The translations under genes were made by a program, and so were the position numbers. Shown piece by piece: positions 10,112 to 19,156 of a stretch of 64,000 nucleotides of DNA. The notes under the pieces were generated by a model. It searched no databases and was not told the DNA's origin. It saw only the letters and a program-made list of their open reading frames with translations. Position 1 is the first letter of the stretch; each line of letters opens with the position of its first letter. Location: NCBI RefSeq assembly GCF_003344785.1, contig NZ_QPMK01000003.1:311159-375158 (forward strand). Direction: 5' to 3'. Origin of the DNA: Thalassococcus profundi. GTDB lineage: Bacteria > Pseudomonadota > Alphaproteobacteria > Rhodobacterales > Rhodobacteraceae.

Positions 10112-10194
10112 GAGAGCCTCCTGATTGTCTGAAACCATGCGCTGAGCGGTCGTGACGACCGCGTGATCGAGAGACTGCCCGCACGGCGCCGGGA

Positions 10195-10830
10195 TCATGC
10201 GGCCTTCTCGACCCCAAGATTTGCGACCACCTCGGCCGTTGTGAGGATCGCATGTGCATAGGTCGGACCGTTGACCTCGTGGGCGGCGTGCATGGCATCT
10301 ATCGACATGGCCGCCGTTGCATCGCGGACAAGCGTCACGTGATATCCGAGTTCGGCAGCCTGTCGGGCTGACGTCTCGATACAGGTATTGGCGATCAGTC
10401 CGACAAAGATGACGTGCGTGATCCCGTGCTGGCGAAGCTGCACGTCGAGGTCGGTGTTGGCGAAGCTGGATGCCCCCCAGTGTTCCTTGATGACGATATC
10501 GCCTGTGTCCGGAACGAACCCGTCGTACCAATCACCGCCCCAACTGCCGTCGGCGAACAACTGGTATTCGTATGCTGCAACCTGAGATGGCGTCAGGTGC
10601 GCCCATCCCTCGAAGTCCGCGGCGTGGTGCCGGTGATGGGGCAGGATGAAGATCGGCATGCCTGCCTCGCGGGCCGTCGCCCGGATCCGGGCCAGGTTGG
10701 CATGAAGGCCGACCGATGTGGCAACCTCGCTCAGCGCCGGCCACATCTTGCCCCCCTCTGCCAGAAAATCGTTGTAGGGGTCGATGCACAGAAGCGCTGT
10801 CCGGTCCGTGGGATACTGGGTGTCGTTCAT
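10195..10830 (-). CDS. Isochorismatase-family cysteine hydrolase (copy 1)
   Basis: A 211-residue cysteine hydrolase of the isochorismatase fold. The expected triad is visible: Asp in LLCIDPYNDFLAE, Lys in IVIKEHWGASSF, Cys in LIANTCIETSARQA. The family includes isochorismatase, nicotinamidase and N-carbamoyl amidohydrolases, so amide or ether hydrolysis of a small substrate is likely, but the substrate cannot be read off. The next gene upstream is a close paralog of identical length, and many blocks are the same (for example EHWGASSFANTDLDVQLRQ), so a tandem duplication is evident. Context with a molybdenum hydroxylase suggests breakdown of a nitrogen heterocycle or similar compound (inference). 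Confidence 0.87.
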   Translation of the reverse strand: MNDTQYPTDRTALLCIDPYNDFLAEGGKMWPALSEVATSVGLHANLARIRATAREAGMPIFILPHHRHHAADFEGWAHLTPSQVAAYEYQLFADGSWGGDWYDGFVPDTGDIVIKEHWGASSFANTDLDVQLRQHGITHVIFVGLIANTCIETSARQAAELGYHVTLVRDATAAMSIDAMHAAHEVNGPTYAHAILTTAEVVANLGVEKAA

Positions 10831-10904
10831 GGGTCATTCCTCTGGGGGTTGGGCGGCAGTTCCGGCTTGAACGAAGCGATATGTTGCTTCGGCATCGCCC
10901 GGGG

Positions 10905-11540
10905 TCATAGCGCGCCGTCGCCGGTCAGTGCCGAGACAACTTCAGCCGTGCTGTGAATGGCATGGGCATAGGTCGGGCCGTTGATCTCGTGCGCGGCATG
11001 CAGCGCTTCCGCCGACATGGCCGCCGTTGCGTCGCGCACGAGGGTTACGTGATAGCCAAGCTCGGCCGCATATCGTGCGGAGGCTTCGGTGCAGGTATTG
11101 GCGATCGCGCCCACGAAGATGACATGGGTGATACCGCGTTGGCGCAATTGCACGTCGAGGTCGGTGTTGGCGAAGCTGGATGCGCCCCAGTGTTCCTTGA
11201 CGACGATGTCGCCGTGGTCGGGGCCGAACCCTTCGTACCAGTCTCCGCCCTTGCTGCCCTCGGCGAACATCTGGTGTTCATGGGCCGCGGCCTGGAACGG
11301 CGTCAGGTGTGCCCACCCCTCGAAGTCGCCGTCGCGGTGGCGGTGATGGGGCAGGATGAAGATCGGATGCCCGGCCTCACGCACGGCCACACGGACTTTG
11401 ACCAGATTGGCATGAAGATCGACCGATCTGGAGACCTCGCTGAGGGCGGGCCACATCTTGCCATCCTCGGCGAGGAAATCGTTATAGGGATCGACGCAAA
11501 GCAGCGCCGTGCTGCCGGCGGGATAAGCGGTATGTGCCAT
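10905..11540 (-). CDS. Isochorismatase-family cysteine hydrolase (copy 2)
   Basis: A 211-residue paralog of the gene just downstream, separated by 74 bases. Triad residues are kept: Asp in LLCVDPYNDFLAED, Lys in IVVKEHWGASSF, Cys in AIANTCTEASARYA. Differences concentrate around the Cys (CTEA against CIET) and in helices that may line the pocket, so the two copies may act on different substrates or form a heteromeric enzyme; this is inference. It starts with ATG at 11540, 85 bases after the end of the large iorB-like gene and on the same strand. Confidence 0.87.
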   Translation of the reverse strand: MAHTAYPAGSTALLCVDPYNDFLAEDGKMWPALSEVSRSVDLHANLVKVRVAVREAGHPIFILPHHRHRDGDFEGWAHLTPFQAAAHEHQMFAEGSKGGDWYEGFGPDHGDIVVKEHWGASSFANTDLDVQLRQRGITHVIFVGAIANTCTEASARYAAELGYHVTLVRDATAAMSAEALHAAHEINGPTYAHAIHSTAEVVSALTGDGAL

Positions 11541-11625
11541 GAGATGGTCCTTTCAGTGGGGTGTCGTCAAACCGGCTTGCCCGGTCCCTGTCGTGCCATC
11601 GCGTGCATCAGGCGCTCTGCGTGTC

Positions 11626-13869
11626 TCACGCGAAATCCACCGATCGGTTGAACGGCATCTCGCGCAGCCGCTGGCCCGTCGCGGCAAAGATTGCGTCTGC
11701 AAGGGCCGGTGCCGCCGGTGCGGTCGCGGGTTCTCCGAGACCGCGGACCTTTTCAGCTTGCCCCAGAAGTCGCGTGTGGAATTTCGGTGTCTGGCGCAGG
11801 CGCATCCCCTCGAAAGCGTCGAAGTTCGTCTGCTGCACGGTGTGGTTGTCGTAGGTCAGCTCACAGTTCATCGCGTGGCCAAGTCCGTAGACGGCGGCCC
11901 CGGTCAACTGCGCCTCGGCATTGACCGGGTCGAAGACGGTGCCGCAATCGGCGGCGATCCAGACCTCGTCGATGCGAATGCCCCGCTCGGTCAGGGTGAC
12001 ATCGATGACCTCGGCGACAGGTACGCCATGCGTGTAGGCGAAGGCGATGCCCCGTCCGCGCCCCGGACCGATGTCGGCGCCTGACCAGTTCGACATCTCG
12101 CCCACGGCTTCCAGGACCCGGCGCGAGTCCGCGTGGTCGATCAGGCGCAGCCGCTCCTCGAGCGGGTCCGCCCCTGCGGCGTGGATCAGCTCGGACAAAA
12201 AGCTTTCGTGGAAGAAGCTGTTGGAACAGGCCCCGGGAGAGCGCCATGATCCAATCGGCATCAGCGGCGGCGCGGCATAGCCTGTCACGCGATAGTTCGG
12301 GATGGCGTAGGGCTGGTCGAAGGCACCCCAGACCAGCATCGCGTCCGGGCCCGGCGGCACGATGAAGACGCGTCCGAACCATGAGGCGATCAGCGATGGG
12401 CTGATCGAGTCGAGATCGCAGGCCAGCACGCGGCCATCTGCCACCGCCCCGCGCCCGCGCGACATGTGCAGGGGTCGGGGGAAATCGTGCGTCATGTCCT
12501 CCTCGCGGCTCCAGGTGGTCTTGATCGGCGTGCCGGGCATGGAGGCGGCGATCTGGATCGCCTGCACGACGAAATCATGGTCGAGCCTGCGGCCGAAACT
12601 GCCGCCGGCCGGCAGGGCATGGAGGATCACATTGGCCGCATCGATGCCTGTCACCTCGGCGGCGGCATCCCGCACCACGTGTGGGACCTGCGTCGCGGTC
12701 CAGATCGTCACCGCATCGTCTTCGACCAGCACCGTGGCGTTCAGCGGCTCAAGCGCGGCATGTGCGAGGAAGGGTGAACGGTATTCCGCCTCGATGACTT
12801 TGGCGCCGCTCAGCGCCGCCTCGACATCACCATCGTCGCGCAGTCGGCTGTTCTGGAACTCATCCGCGTGCGCATCGGTAAGCGCTTGCCACATCGCATC
12901 ACTGCTGGCCGGGTAGTCGGGGGGGAGCCAGTCGACCTGAAGCGCCTCGGCGGCTTTGAAGGCGAACCAGGTGTTGTCGGCTATGACCGCCAGCCCCTCG
13001 TCCACCTCGACGACCGAACGCACGCCCTGCATCGCCAGCGCGGCATCGGGAGAGTAGCTCGCCATGCCGCCGCCGCGCCCCGGGTTGGCGCGGACTGCGG
13101 CATACAGCATCCCGGGCAAGGTCACATCGATGCCATAGGATTGCGTACCAGTCGACTTCGCCACGATGTCGAGCCGCTGATACGGCTTGCCCAGCCGCGT
13201 CCATTCGGACGCGGGGCGCAGGGGGACGTCGGTCACCGGCTCGATCCCTGCCGCCTCTGCGGCAAGCTCGGTATAGGGGATACGCGTTTCGTCGGGCAGC
13301 ACGACGTGACCGTCCTCGGTCCGCAGGTCGGCTCTCGGCACACCGGTGCGCGCCGCGGCAGCGGCCTTCAGCGTCTCGCGGGCGGTGGCACCGGCGCGCC
13401 GCAGCGTCTCGTGAAGGTCGGCGGTGGAGGACGACCCGCCGGTGAATTGCGATCCCGAAAGCCGCGCGACGTTCATCATCAGGTCGCGCACCGTCTCCGC
13501 GACGAACCCCTCATCCCATCCGGGAAAAGACAGACCGTCCGCCGCGACGGTGCCGTTGAAATAGGCCTGATGCGGCTGACCGGGGTCGAGCGTGACGGTC
13601 GCCGGGTCGATATCCAGTTCCTCCGCGATGAGCATGGCCTGGGTCGACGCAATACCCTGGCCCACATCGGCGCGCGGAACGATCAGCGTGATCCCGTCCG
13701 CCGTGATCTTGACGAAGGGGGTAAGCGCCGCCTCGCCCTCGGCCAGATCATCCAGCAAGGGATTTGGCGTCGGGCGCGTGACGAACCAAGCCCCGAAGGC
13801 AACCCCGCCGAGGATGGCAGCGGACCCGATCAGAAAGCTGCGGCGGGCAATGTTTTTGACTCGCCCCAT
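11626..13869 (-). CDS. Molybdopterin-binding hydroxylase large subunit, IorB-like
   Basis: A 747-residue protein of the xanthine dehydrogenase/aldehyde oxidase superfamily, closest in look to the beta subunit of isoquinoline 1-oxidoreductase. The N-terminus has a Tat signal (RRSFLIGSAAILGG) after MGRVKNIA, so periplasmic export as a folded complex is likely. Motifs include GQGIASTQAMLIAEELDID, QVPHVVRDAAAEVTG, the Mo-cofactor loop GGSFGRRLDHDFVVQA, and near the C-terminus GLGEPATAPAAPALADAIF with the catalytic Glu position. It pairs with the [2Fe-2S] subunit encoded three bases upstream. Substrate unknown; oxidation of an N-heterocycle or an aldehyde is the family role. No XdhC-like maturation gene is seen nearby. 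Confidence 0.9.
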   Translation of the reverse strand: MGRVKNIARRSFLIGSAAILGGVAFGAWFVTRPTPNPLLDDLAEGEAALTPFVKITADGITLIVPRADVGQGIASTQAMLIAEELDIDPATVTLDPGQPHQAYFNGTVAADGLSFPGWDEGFVAETVRDLMMNVARLSGSQFTGGSSSTADLHETLRRAGATARETLKAAAAARTGVPRADLRTEDGHVVLPDETRIPYTELAAEAAGIEPVTDVPLRPASEWTRLGKPYQRLDIVAKSTGTQSYGIDVTLPGMLYAAVRANPGRGGGMASYSPDAALAMQGVRSVVEVDEGLAVIADNTWFAFKAAEALQVDWLPPDYPASSDAMWQALTDAHADEFQNSRLRDDGDVEAALSGAKVIEAEYRSPFLAHAALEPLNATVLVEDDAVTIWTATQVPHVVRDAAAEVTGIDAANVILHALPAGGSFGRRLDHDFVVQAIQIAASMPGTPIKTTWSREEDMTHDFPRPLHMSRGRGAVADGRVLACDLDSISPSLIASWFGRVFIVPPGPDAMLVWGAFDQPYAIPNYRVTGYAAPPLMPIGSWRSPGACSNSFFHESFLSELIHAAGADPLEERLRLIDHADSRRVLEAVGEMSNWSGADIGPGRGRGIAFAYTHGVPVAEVIDVTLTERGIRIDEVWIAADCGTVFDPVNAEAQLTGAAVYGLGHAMNCELTYDNHTVQQTNFDAFEGMRLRQTPKFHTRLLGQAEKVRGLGEPATAPAAPALADAIFAATGQRLREMPFNRSVDFA

Positions 13870-13872
13870 GGC

Positions 13873-14331
13873 TCAAGCCTCCCGCATCGCGCTGGCGGCG
13901 GCGTGGACGGCCGCGCGGATGCGGGGGTAAGTCCCGCACCGGCACAGGTTGCCGGACATGGCCGCGTCGATATCGTCATCGGACGGCTCTGGATTGCGGG
14001 ACAGCAGGTCGGCGGCCTGCATGATCTGGCCGGATTGGCAGTAACCGCATTGCGCAACCTGGTGGTCGATCCATGCCCTTTGGATCGCATGAAGCGCGTC
14101 CGGTGTCCCCAGCGCCTCGATCGTCTTGATCTCGCCCCAGACATCGCCCAGTGCCACCTGGCAGGAGCGCACGGCCTCACCGTCGATATGCACGGTGCAG
14201 GCGCCGCATTGTGCGATGCCGCAGCCATATTTGACGCTCGTGATGTTCAGACCGTCCCGAAGTGCCCAGAGCAGCGGCATGTCGTCCGGCAAATTTACTG
14301 TGTGAATAGTGCCGTTTATCGTAAGGTCCAT
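13873..14331 (-). CDS. [2Fe-2S] subunit of molybdenum hydroxylase, IorA-like
   Basis: A 152-residue electron-transfer subunit. It has the plant-type ferredoxin cluster motif [15 protein letters not shown] with a further Cys in AVRSCQVAL, and the second, helical cluster domain with [10 protein letters not shown] and [10 protein letters not shown]. This two-cluster arrangement is standard for small subunits of isoquinoline, quinoline and CO/xanthine-type dehydrogenases. The ATG at 14331 begins at the conserved [12 protein letters not shown]; longer upstream frame is not conserved. It is the first gene of the - strand operon and faces a divergent AraC-type regulator across 186 bases. Confidence 0.92.
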   Translation of the reverse strand: MDLTINGTIHTVNLPDDMPLLWALRDGLNITSVKYGCGIAQCGACTVHIDGEAVRSCQVALGDVWGEIKTIEALGTPDALHAIQRAWIDHQVAQCGYCQSGQIMQAADLLSRNPEPSDDDIDAAMSGNLCRCGTYPRIRAAVHAAASAMREA

Positions 14332-14517
14332 GGCGGTCTCCGGCCGGGAAGTGAAGGACGCCAGTTGCGTCGTAGACCCCAGCGTAAGTCTGGCGACACC
14401 GGGCGGCGATATGCAGATACGGTCATGGGCAAGCAAATCCGGTCACGGACCTGTCGGCATCTGGCGGCGATCCTCTGCCCGTGGCATGCAGGCCGAAACA
14501 GCTCAAAGACCGAGGCC

Positions 14518-15543
14518 ATGGACACGGAACCGACCTATTCTCTTTTCATGGCGACCGACGTGGCCTGCCGCATTCTCGAAGTCGATCCGATGGTGATGCT
14601 CGAAACCGCCGGGCTCGGGGAGCTGCCATATGGGCGGACCGAGCTGCGCGTGACGGCGCAGCAGTATTTCGACTGCTGGAACACAATGGAGGTTCTGTCG
14701 CCGCGAGCTGACTATGTGCCCCACCTGGGGGTTGCGATCTCTCGCGGGCCGGTGATCCCGGTCTTCTTCACCCTGTCCTGCGCACCCGACATGGAAATCG
14801 GGCTGATGCGTCTGTCGCAGTTCAAATCGCTCCTCGGTCCGACGCTGATGCGTGTTTTCCGGGAGGACGGATTGCTCAGATTGGAATTCGACAGCGTCGA
14901 TGCGCGGGCTCCGATGCCGCCGAGCCTTGGCGCGCTGCAACTCGTGGTCGTGGTCGAGAACATTCGCGGTGCAGCCGCACAACATGTTTGCCCGGTCGCC
15001 GCGGGTTTCGACGGATCGGAGGAGGAACGCCGCATGATCGCCGGCCATCTCGGGATCATGCCGGAACGGTCGCATGCCGCCTATGTCGCCTTTTCGCCCG
15101 AGGATTCGAAACGCCGGTTCATTTCCGAGAATCCTGCCTTCTGGGCGGATGTCGAAGCCGACCTGAAGCTTCAACTGGCGGCGCAGAACGACCGCTGGCC
15201 GGTTGCAGACCGGGTGCGGGGCGCTCTGGTCGATCTGATGCCGGCGGGGCGGACAGGGGCCGAGGACGTGGCCCTTGCCCTCGGGATCAGCCGCAGCACG
15301 TTGCAGAGGCGATTGCGCGCGGAAGGCACGTCGTATCAGTCGGTGCTCGACGCCACGCGGCGCGACATCGCGATCCGGTACCTGACCAAGACCACCCTGC
15401 GCACCGACCAGATCGCGGGTGTCCTCGCCTACCGCGACGCCAACAGCTTCTCCAGAAGTTTCCGAAGATGGACCGGACAAGCGCCGTCGTCTTTTCGGCA
15501 GGCCCTGACGCGTTCGCAGTCTCAGGACCCGGAGACCAAGTAG
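14518..15543 (+). CDS. AraC-family transcriptional regulator with arabinose-binding-like N-domain (copy 1)
   Basis: 341 residues. The N-terminal ~200 residues resemble the Arabinose_bd domain found in OruR/ArgR-like and Virulence-regulator-like AraC proteins (GPVIPVFFTLSCAPDMEIGL, LSQFKSLLGP). The C-terminal ~100 residues form a two-HTH AraC domain: VALALGISRSTLQRRLRAEG, then TDQIAGVLAYRDANSFSRSF and RWTGQAPSSFR. It is divergent from the iorAB-like operon, so it is the likely regulator of it. The start at 14518 was chosen as the ATG nearest the conserved part; an in-frame ATG at 14425 is possible. A paralog lies at 17996. The effector is unknown. Confidence 0.88.
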   Translation: MDTEPTYSLFMATDVACRILEVDPMVMLETAGLGELPYGRTELRVTAQQYFDCWNTMEVLSPRADYVPHLGVAISRGPVIPVFFTLSCAPDMEIGLMRLSQFKSLLGPTLMRVFREDGLLRLEFDSVDARAPMPPSLGALQLVVVVENIRGAAAQHVCPVAAGFDGSEEERRMIAGHLGIMPERSHAAYVAFSPEDSKRRFISENPAFWADVEADLKLQLAAQNDRWPVADRVRGALVDLMPAGRTGAEDVALALGISRSTLQRRLRAEGTSYQSVLDATRRDIAIRYLTKTTLRTDQIAGVLAYRDANSFSRSFRRWTGQAPSSFRQALTRSQSQDPETK

Positions 15544-15567
15544 GGAACGGGTCATCGCGACAAGCGA

Positions 15568-16002
15568 TCAAGCGGGACCCGCTGATCTCGCAACCGCTCC
15601 TCTGAAGTCCGCGATGACATCGCGGCGGAACAGCAGCCCGAGGGCCAAGAGCTGGGCGACCATGAAGAGGCCGATCCCCAGGTAGACCGTTGTGGCCGAA
15701 GCCATTTCGACCGGCATGGGGCTGATCGCCTGCGTAATCAGGCCTTGGGAATAGTCGAAGGCCCCCACGGCGTTGTAGGCAACCAGCGCTCCCCAGACCG
15801 CCAAACCGCGCCGCGTCCAGAACAGGTACAGCATCACCGGCAGGATAAAGCCGATGATCGTGTCGCTGAGCCACGGGCCGAACCAGCCGTCAGGGGCCGG
15901 GCCGCCGTACATCTGCACTTGAGGCAGGAACAGGATGGTCTGTGCTCGGAAAATCGTGGCACCCATCAGGAGCGTGATCGCCCATTTGACCGTCGGTGTC
16001 AT
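15568..16002 (-). CDS. Small membrane protein, four predicted helices
   Basis: 144 residues with four hydrophobic stretches: WAITLLMGATIF, IIGFILPVMLYLFW, GLAVWGALVAYNAVGAF and TTVYLGIGLFMVAQLLALGLLF. No conserved catalytic motif is recognised. It is the last gene of a - strand operon that begins with an SDR; its ATG overlaps the stop of the preceding membrane protein gene (ATGA). It converges on AraC copy 1, 24 bases from that gene's stop. Function unknown; integral inner-membrane location is the only firm inference. Confidence 0.7.
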   Translation of the reverse strand: MTPTVKWAITLLMGATIFRAQTILFLPQVQMYGGPAPDGWFGPWLSDTIIGFILPVMLYLFWTRRGLAVWGALVAYNAVGAFDYSQGLITQAISPMPVEMASATTVYLGIGLFMVAQLLALGLLFRRDVIADFRGAVARSAGPA

Positions 16003-16481
16003 GTTGGGGTCCTTTCAGAGTGCTTGAGAATTGCCAGCAGGGCCAAAACCGGAACGGCCAGAGCAATTGCCACCCGGACGACATGCAGACCCAGCCAGGT
16101 CGCCCGAACGCTCGATGCCTCTGAGGCTGTGTAAATATCCCAGATCAACAGGATATTCTGGGGGATGAAATAGCCCAGCGTGAATAAGGTATTGGCGACG
16201 TAAAGCCAGACGGCCCACATCCACAGGCGACGCACCGGGCGGTTCTGCCAATCGAGCCGAACCGAAAGCACGAGGCCGACCAGCGTGATCAGGTTGAGCG
16301 GAATGATGGTGAGGGCGAAGTTCAGGAACTCGTCCCAGAAGCCTGCCCTGCAGATCAGAGGATCGGTCCCGAGCCATCGGATGCCGTAGGAGACGAGAAT
16401 GAGCAGGCCCCCACCCGCAAAGGCCGCGGATGAGATGACGGCCACGACATTGACCGTCTTGCGATAGGTGTCGGGCGTCAT
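15999..16481 (-). CDS. Small membrane protein, DUF1772-like (copy 2)
   Basis: 160 residues, four hydrophobic helices (VNVVAVISSAAFAGGGLLIL, LNFALTIIPLNLITLVGLVL, LWMWAVWLYVANTLFTLGYF, VVRVAIALAVPVLALLAIL). It starts MTPDTYRKTVN, close to the start of the neighbouring gene (MTPEPYRSRVH), and both share a SVRLDW/SARLDW element after helix 2, so the two are paralogs. The layout resembles DUF1772/anthrone-oxygenase-like four-helix proteins, but that is a tentative reading. ATG at 16481; coupled by ATGA to the next gene. Function unknown. Confidence 0.7.
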   Translation of the reverse strand: MTPDTYRKTVNVVAVISSAAFAGGGLLILVSYGIRWLGTDPLICRAGFWDEFLNFALTIIPLNLITLVGLVLSVRLDWQNRPVRRLWMWAVWLYVANTLFTLGYFIPQNILLIWDIYTASEASSVRATWLGLHVVRVAIALAVPVLALLAILKHSERTPT

Positions 16482-16516
16482 TGTCGGAAACCTGCTGTGC
16501 GTTGGACCAATTCGTT

Positions 16517-17047
16517 TCAACGTATGGGTACGGCGGCCATAGCCCGCAGCGCGTAGACGGGGATGGCAAGGGTGATCAGAACGCGGGGGACATGACCCAG
16601 AAGCCAGATCGTGCGAACCGTGTCCGCGTTCTCTTCCGTCACAGGGCCGATGAGGGCGATCTCCGTGTAGAAATTCAGCGCATCCCCCACCGGCGAGTCG
16701 ATCGCCGCCGCAAGGCGCACGTTCAGCGGCATGTGATAAAGGATCGTGATCAGCGAGAGCCCCAGGTAGAGCCACAGTGCGATCACCCAGTTGCGCCGGG
16801 CCGGGACCACGGCCCAGTCCAGCCGGGCCGACAGGATCAGGCCCGCCAGCATGGCCAGGAACAGGGGCATGATCGTGTAGAGGAAATTGCTGAATTGCGG
16901 AAAGAATTGCGCGACAAAGTCTGCCGGAGGCAGGCTCAGCCAATAGACGCCCATCGACGCCCCGATGAACAGGTTCGCGCCGAAGAACCCGGCTGAGGTG
17001 ATGATCGTCAGCGCATGAACACGGCTGCGGTAGGGCTCGGGAGTCAT
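16517..17047 (-). CDS. Small membrane protein, DUF1772-like (copy 1)
   Basis: 176 residues with four hydrophobic helices: ALTIITSAGFFGANLFIG, NFLYTIMPLFLAMLAGLIL, NWVIALWLYLGLSLITILYH and a C-terminal VPRVLITLAIPVYALRAMAA. The MPLNVRLA segment after helix 3 is reminiscent of DUF1772 proteins (LNxR patterns), which include anthrone-oxygenase-like members; I hold that loosely. Paralog of the next gene. It follows the SDR by 21 bases on the same strand, so it should be cotranscribed with it. Confidence 0.72.
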   Translation of the reverse strand: MTPEPYRSRVHALTIITSAGFFGANLFIGASMGVYWLSLPPADFVAQFFPQFSNFLYTIMPLFLAMLAGLILSARLDWAVVPARRNWVIALWLYLGLSLITILYHMPLNVRLAAAIDSPVGDALNFYTEIALIGPVTEENADTVRTIWLLGHVPRVLITLAIPVYALRAMAAVPIR

Positions 17048-17068
17048 TGGATGGCCTCGACCATGGGG

Positions 17069-17845
17069 TCAGTGAAACTCGGTCTTGGCGAATTGGCGGA
17101 ACAGGAAGGCGGGTGCGATCCGGCTCATGAGCTTGATCTGCCGCGACTGTCCCACCAGCATCTCGGTCTGGTTCCGGCGCAGGCCTTCAATGATAGCTCG
17201 CACCAGATCGGCGGGCTTCATCTTCTTGAAGTTGTCGGACTTCAGAACCGATGTCATGTCGGTTTCGACGACCGGCGGCAGAGCTTCGAACACGGTAATG
17301 CCGTGGGGCTGCAACTGATGGCGCAGGGTTTTCGCGCAGTGATGGATCAGCGCCTTGGTCCCCGAATAGACGGGCGTTCCTGGCAACGCGACGAAGGCAC
17401 CGCCCGATCCGATGAAAAGAACTCCCGGCTGCGCGCTCATTTTCAAGAGCGGCAGTGCCCGCCGCGTCAGGGTCAGCGGTGCGGTGGCATTGATCGCGAT
17501 CTCGCTCTCGATCTTGTGCAGCGCGTCGGGATCTGTCGCGAAGTCGTAGGGCAGAAATATGCCTGCATTATTGATCAAAAGATCGAGCCGGCCATGCTGC
17601 TCCTCGATGCCCGACAGGATACGGTCCTGATCGTCAGCGCTGGTCACATCCCCGGCGATGGCCTGCGCCCCGGTCACCCGCGCGGCCTCGGCAAGCTTGC
17701 CAGCGTCCCGCCCGCAGATGATGACTGTATTGCCGAGCGTTGTGAGTTGCCGCGTCAATTCGAGCCCGATACCCGAGCCACCACCGGTCACGAGAATGAT
17801 CTTCGATTTCAGGTCCAAGTCGATCTCTCCCATCACAGGTGTCAT
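17069..17845 (-). CDS. Short-chain dehydrogenase/reductase
   Basis: A 258-residue classical-type SDR. Cofactor motif GGGSGIG (TGxxxGxG) near residue 22, structural NNAG (LLINNAGIFLPYDF), catalytic Ser in FIGSGGAFVALPG and Tyr-x3-Lys in PVYSGTKALIHH. The acidic/basic pattern after strand 2 (IICGRDAGKL) favours NADP(H). It looks like the DltE/YdfG-type group that oxidises or reduces small hydroxy compounds; the substrate is unknown. ATG at 17845; an internal ATG at 17833 is also possible. First gene of the - strand operon and divergent from AraC copy 2, its likely regulator. Confidence 0.88.
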   Translation of the reverse strand: MTPVMGEIDLDLKSKIILVTGGGSGIGLELTRQLTTLGNTVIICGRDAGKLAEAARVTGAQAIAGDVTSADDQDRILSGIEEQHGRLDLLINNAGIFLPYDFATDPDALHKIESEIAINATAPLTLTRRALPLLKMSAQPGVLFIGSGGAFVALPGTPVYSGTKALIHHCAKTLRHQLQPHGITVFEALPPVVETDMTSVLKSDNFKKMKPADLVRAIIEGLRRNQTEMLVGQSRQIKLMSRIAPAFLFRQFAKTEFH

Positions 17846-17995
17846 GAACAGGTTAGGCCTTGGGCACGATGCCCATCCACCGCTTGGGACATGCAGATCG
17901 GCTCATTGACGTGCAGATCGTCTCAGGTCTGTTGCGAGCGGAGCGGGATGCGTTTCTGGTGAAGCGGATCGGTTTCCCACCAAAGGGGTATCAGA

Positions 17996-18997
17996 ATGCA
18001 GGAACCGGAAAGATCCCCGCTCTACACATCCGCCGTCCTGTCCGGACCGATCTGCGGGATGCTTGGGGTCGCATGGGACAAGGTTCTGGTTCGCGCGGGG
18101 ATCGTTGCCACCGAGCGCAACGACCGGGCCTTTCTGGTCTCTGCCGAAGAATACCTGGCGCTTTGGGCGGCGATGATGGACCTGTCGACGCAACAGGACG
18201 TCTCGAAGCTTCTCGGCTTGCGGATGGCGGGCGGTCCCGCGATCCCGGTTCTCTTCGCGTTGTCCACGGCGCCCGATTTCGAGACCGGCATCGGCCGGAT
18301 GTCAAAGTTCAAGAGCCTGTTCGGACCGATGCGGTTCGTCGTGTCCCGCACGACGTCGGAGTTCAGCGTTCGCGTCGCCCCGGATCGCCCCGACATTACC
18401 TTGCCGGGATCCTTCAGCAGCCCCCAGGTCATCTATCTTCACGCGCAGGCCAACGCACTTGCGCGGCAAGCGATCCGGCCCTTGCAGGTGTGCCTGCCTC
18501 TCCCGCAGGACGAACGCGATCGGCTGGCCGACGTGTTCGGACAGGTCCCGGACGAAGGGGAGGCTGCCCTGACTTATGCCCGTTCAGACACGCGCATTCC
18601 CTTCATCTCTGACAATCCCGAGCTTTGGGAGGCCACCGAGGCTGATCTTCACGCCCAGTCGATGATCCAGTCCAAGGGCATTCCCCTATCGGAACGGGTC
18701 CGTGCGACGATGCTGGAGGCATTCTCGGTCACGGACCCCACGATTGCCCATGTCTGCGGACGCCTAAGAATGAGCCGAAGCACCTTGATGCGGCGTCTGG
18801 CCAACGAGGGTGTAACCTTTCAGTTTCTTCTGGACGAAACGAGGAAAGGACTGGCCATCCGCTATCTCGTGAAGAGCGATCTGAACAACCAGCAGATCGC
18901 GCACCTCGTCGGCTATAGAGACCCGACAGCGTTCCAGCGCGCTTTCAGGAAATGGACAGGAACGACGCCCCAGGCCTTGAGAGCTGATCGCCTTTAG
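17996..18997 (+). CDS. AraC-family transcriptional regulator with arabinose-binding-like N-domain (copy 2)
   Basis: 333 residues, same architecture as the regulator at 14518. The N-domain has GGPAIPVLFALSTAPDFETG and MSKFKSLFGPMRFVV, matching the GPVIPVFFTLSCAPD and LSQFKSLLGP of copy 1. The C-domain has VCGRLRMSRSTLMRRLANEG, QQIAHLVGYRDPTAFQRAF and RKWTGTTPQALR. It is divergent from the SDR operon across 150 bases, so it most likely governs that operon. Together with copy 1 it brackets the cluster, suggesting a duplicated regulator that split control of two operons (inference). Confidence 0.88.
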   Translation: MQEPERSPLYTSAVLSGPICGMLGVAWDKVLVRAGIVATERNDRAFLVSAEEYLALWAAMMDLSTQQDVSKLLGLRMAGGPAIPVLFALSTAPDFETGIGRMSKFKSLFGPMRFVVSRTTSEFSVRVAPDRPDITLPGSFSSPQVIYLHAQANALARQAIRPLQVCLPLPQDERDRLADVFGQVPDEGEAALTYARSDTRIPFISDNPELWEATEADLHAQSMIQSKGIPLSERVRATMLEAFSVTDPTIAHVCGRLRMSRSTLMRRLANEGVTFQFLLDETRKGLAIRYLVKSDLNNQQIAHLVGYRDPTAFQRAFRKWTGTTPQALRADRL

Positions 18998-19156
18998 ATG
19001 CGGGTGGGAAGCGCGCCAGCGACTTGCGCTCGGCATATCCGCAGTCGTTCCGGCACCGCGACCACGATGAATGTCGGCGATGCAGACTTCAGCGTCAGCA
19101 TTCAGTAGCTGCGCTCCAAAGTCACTTCTGGCCGTTCTCGACGGTGCGATCATTGA

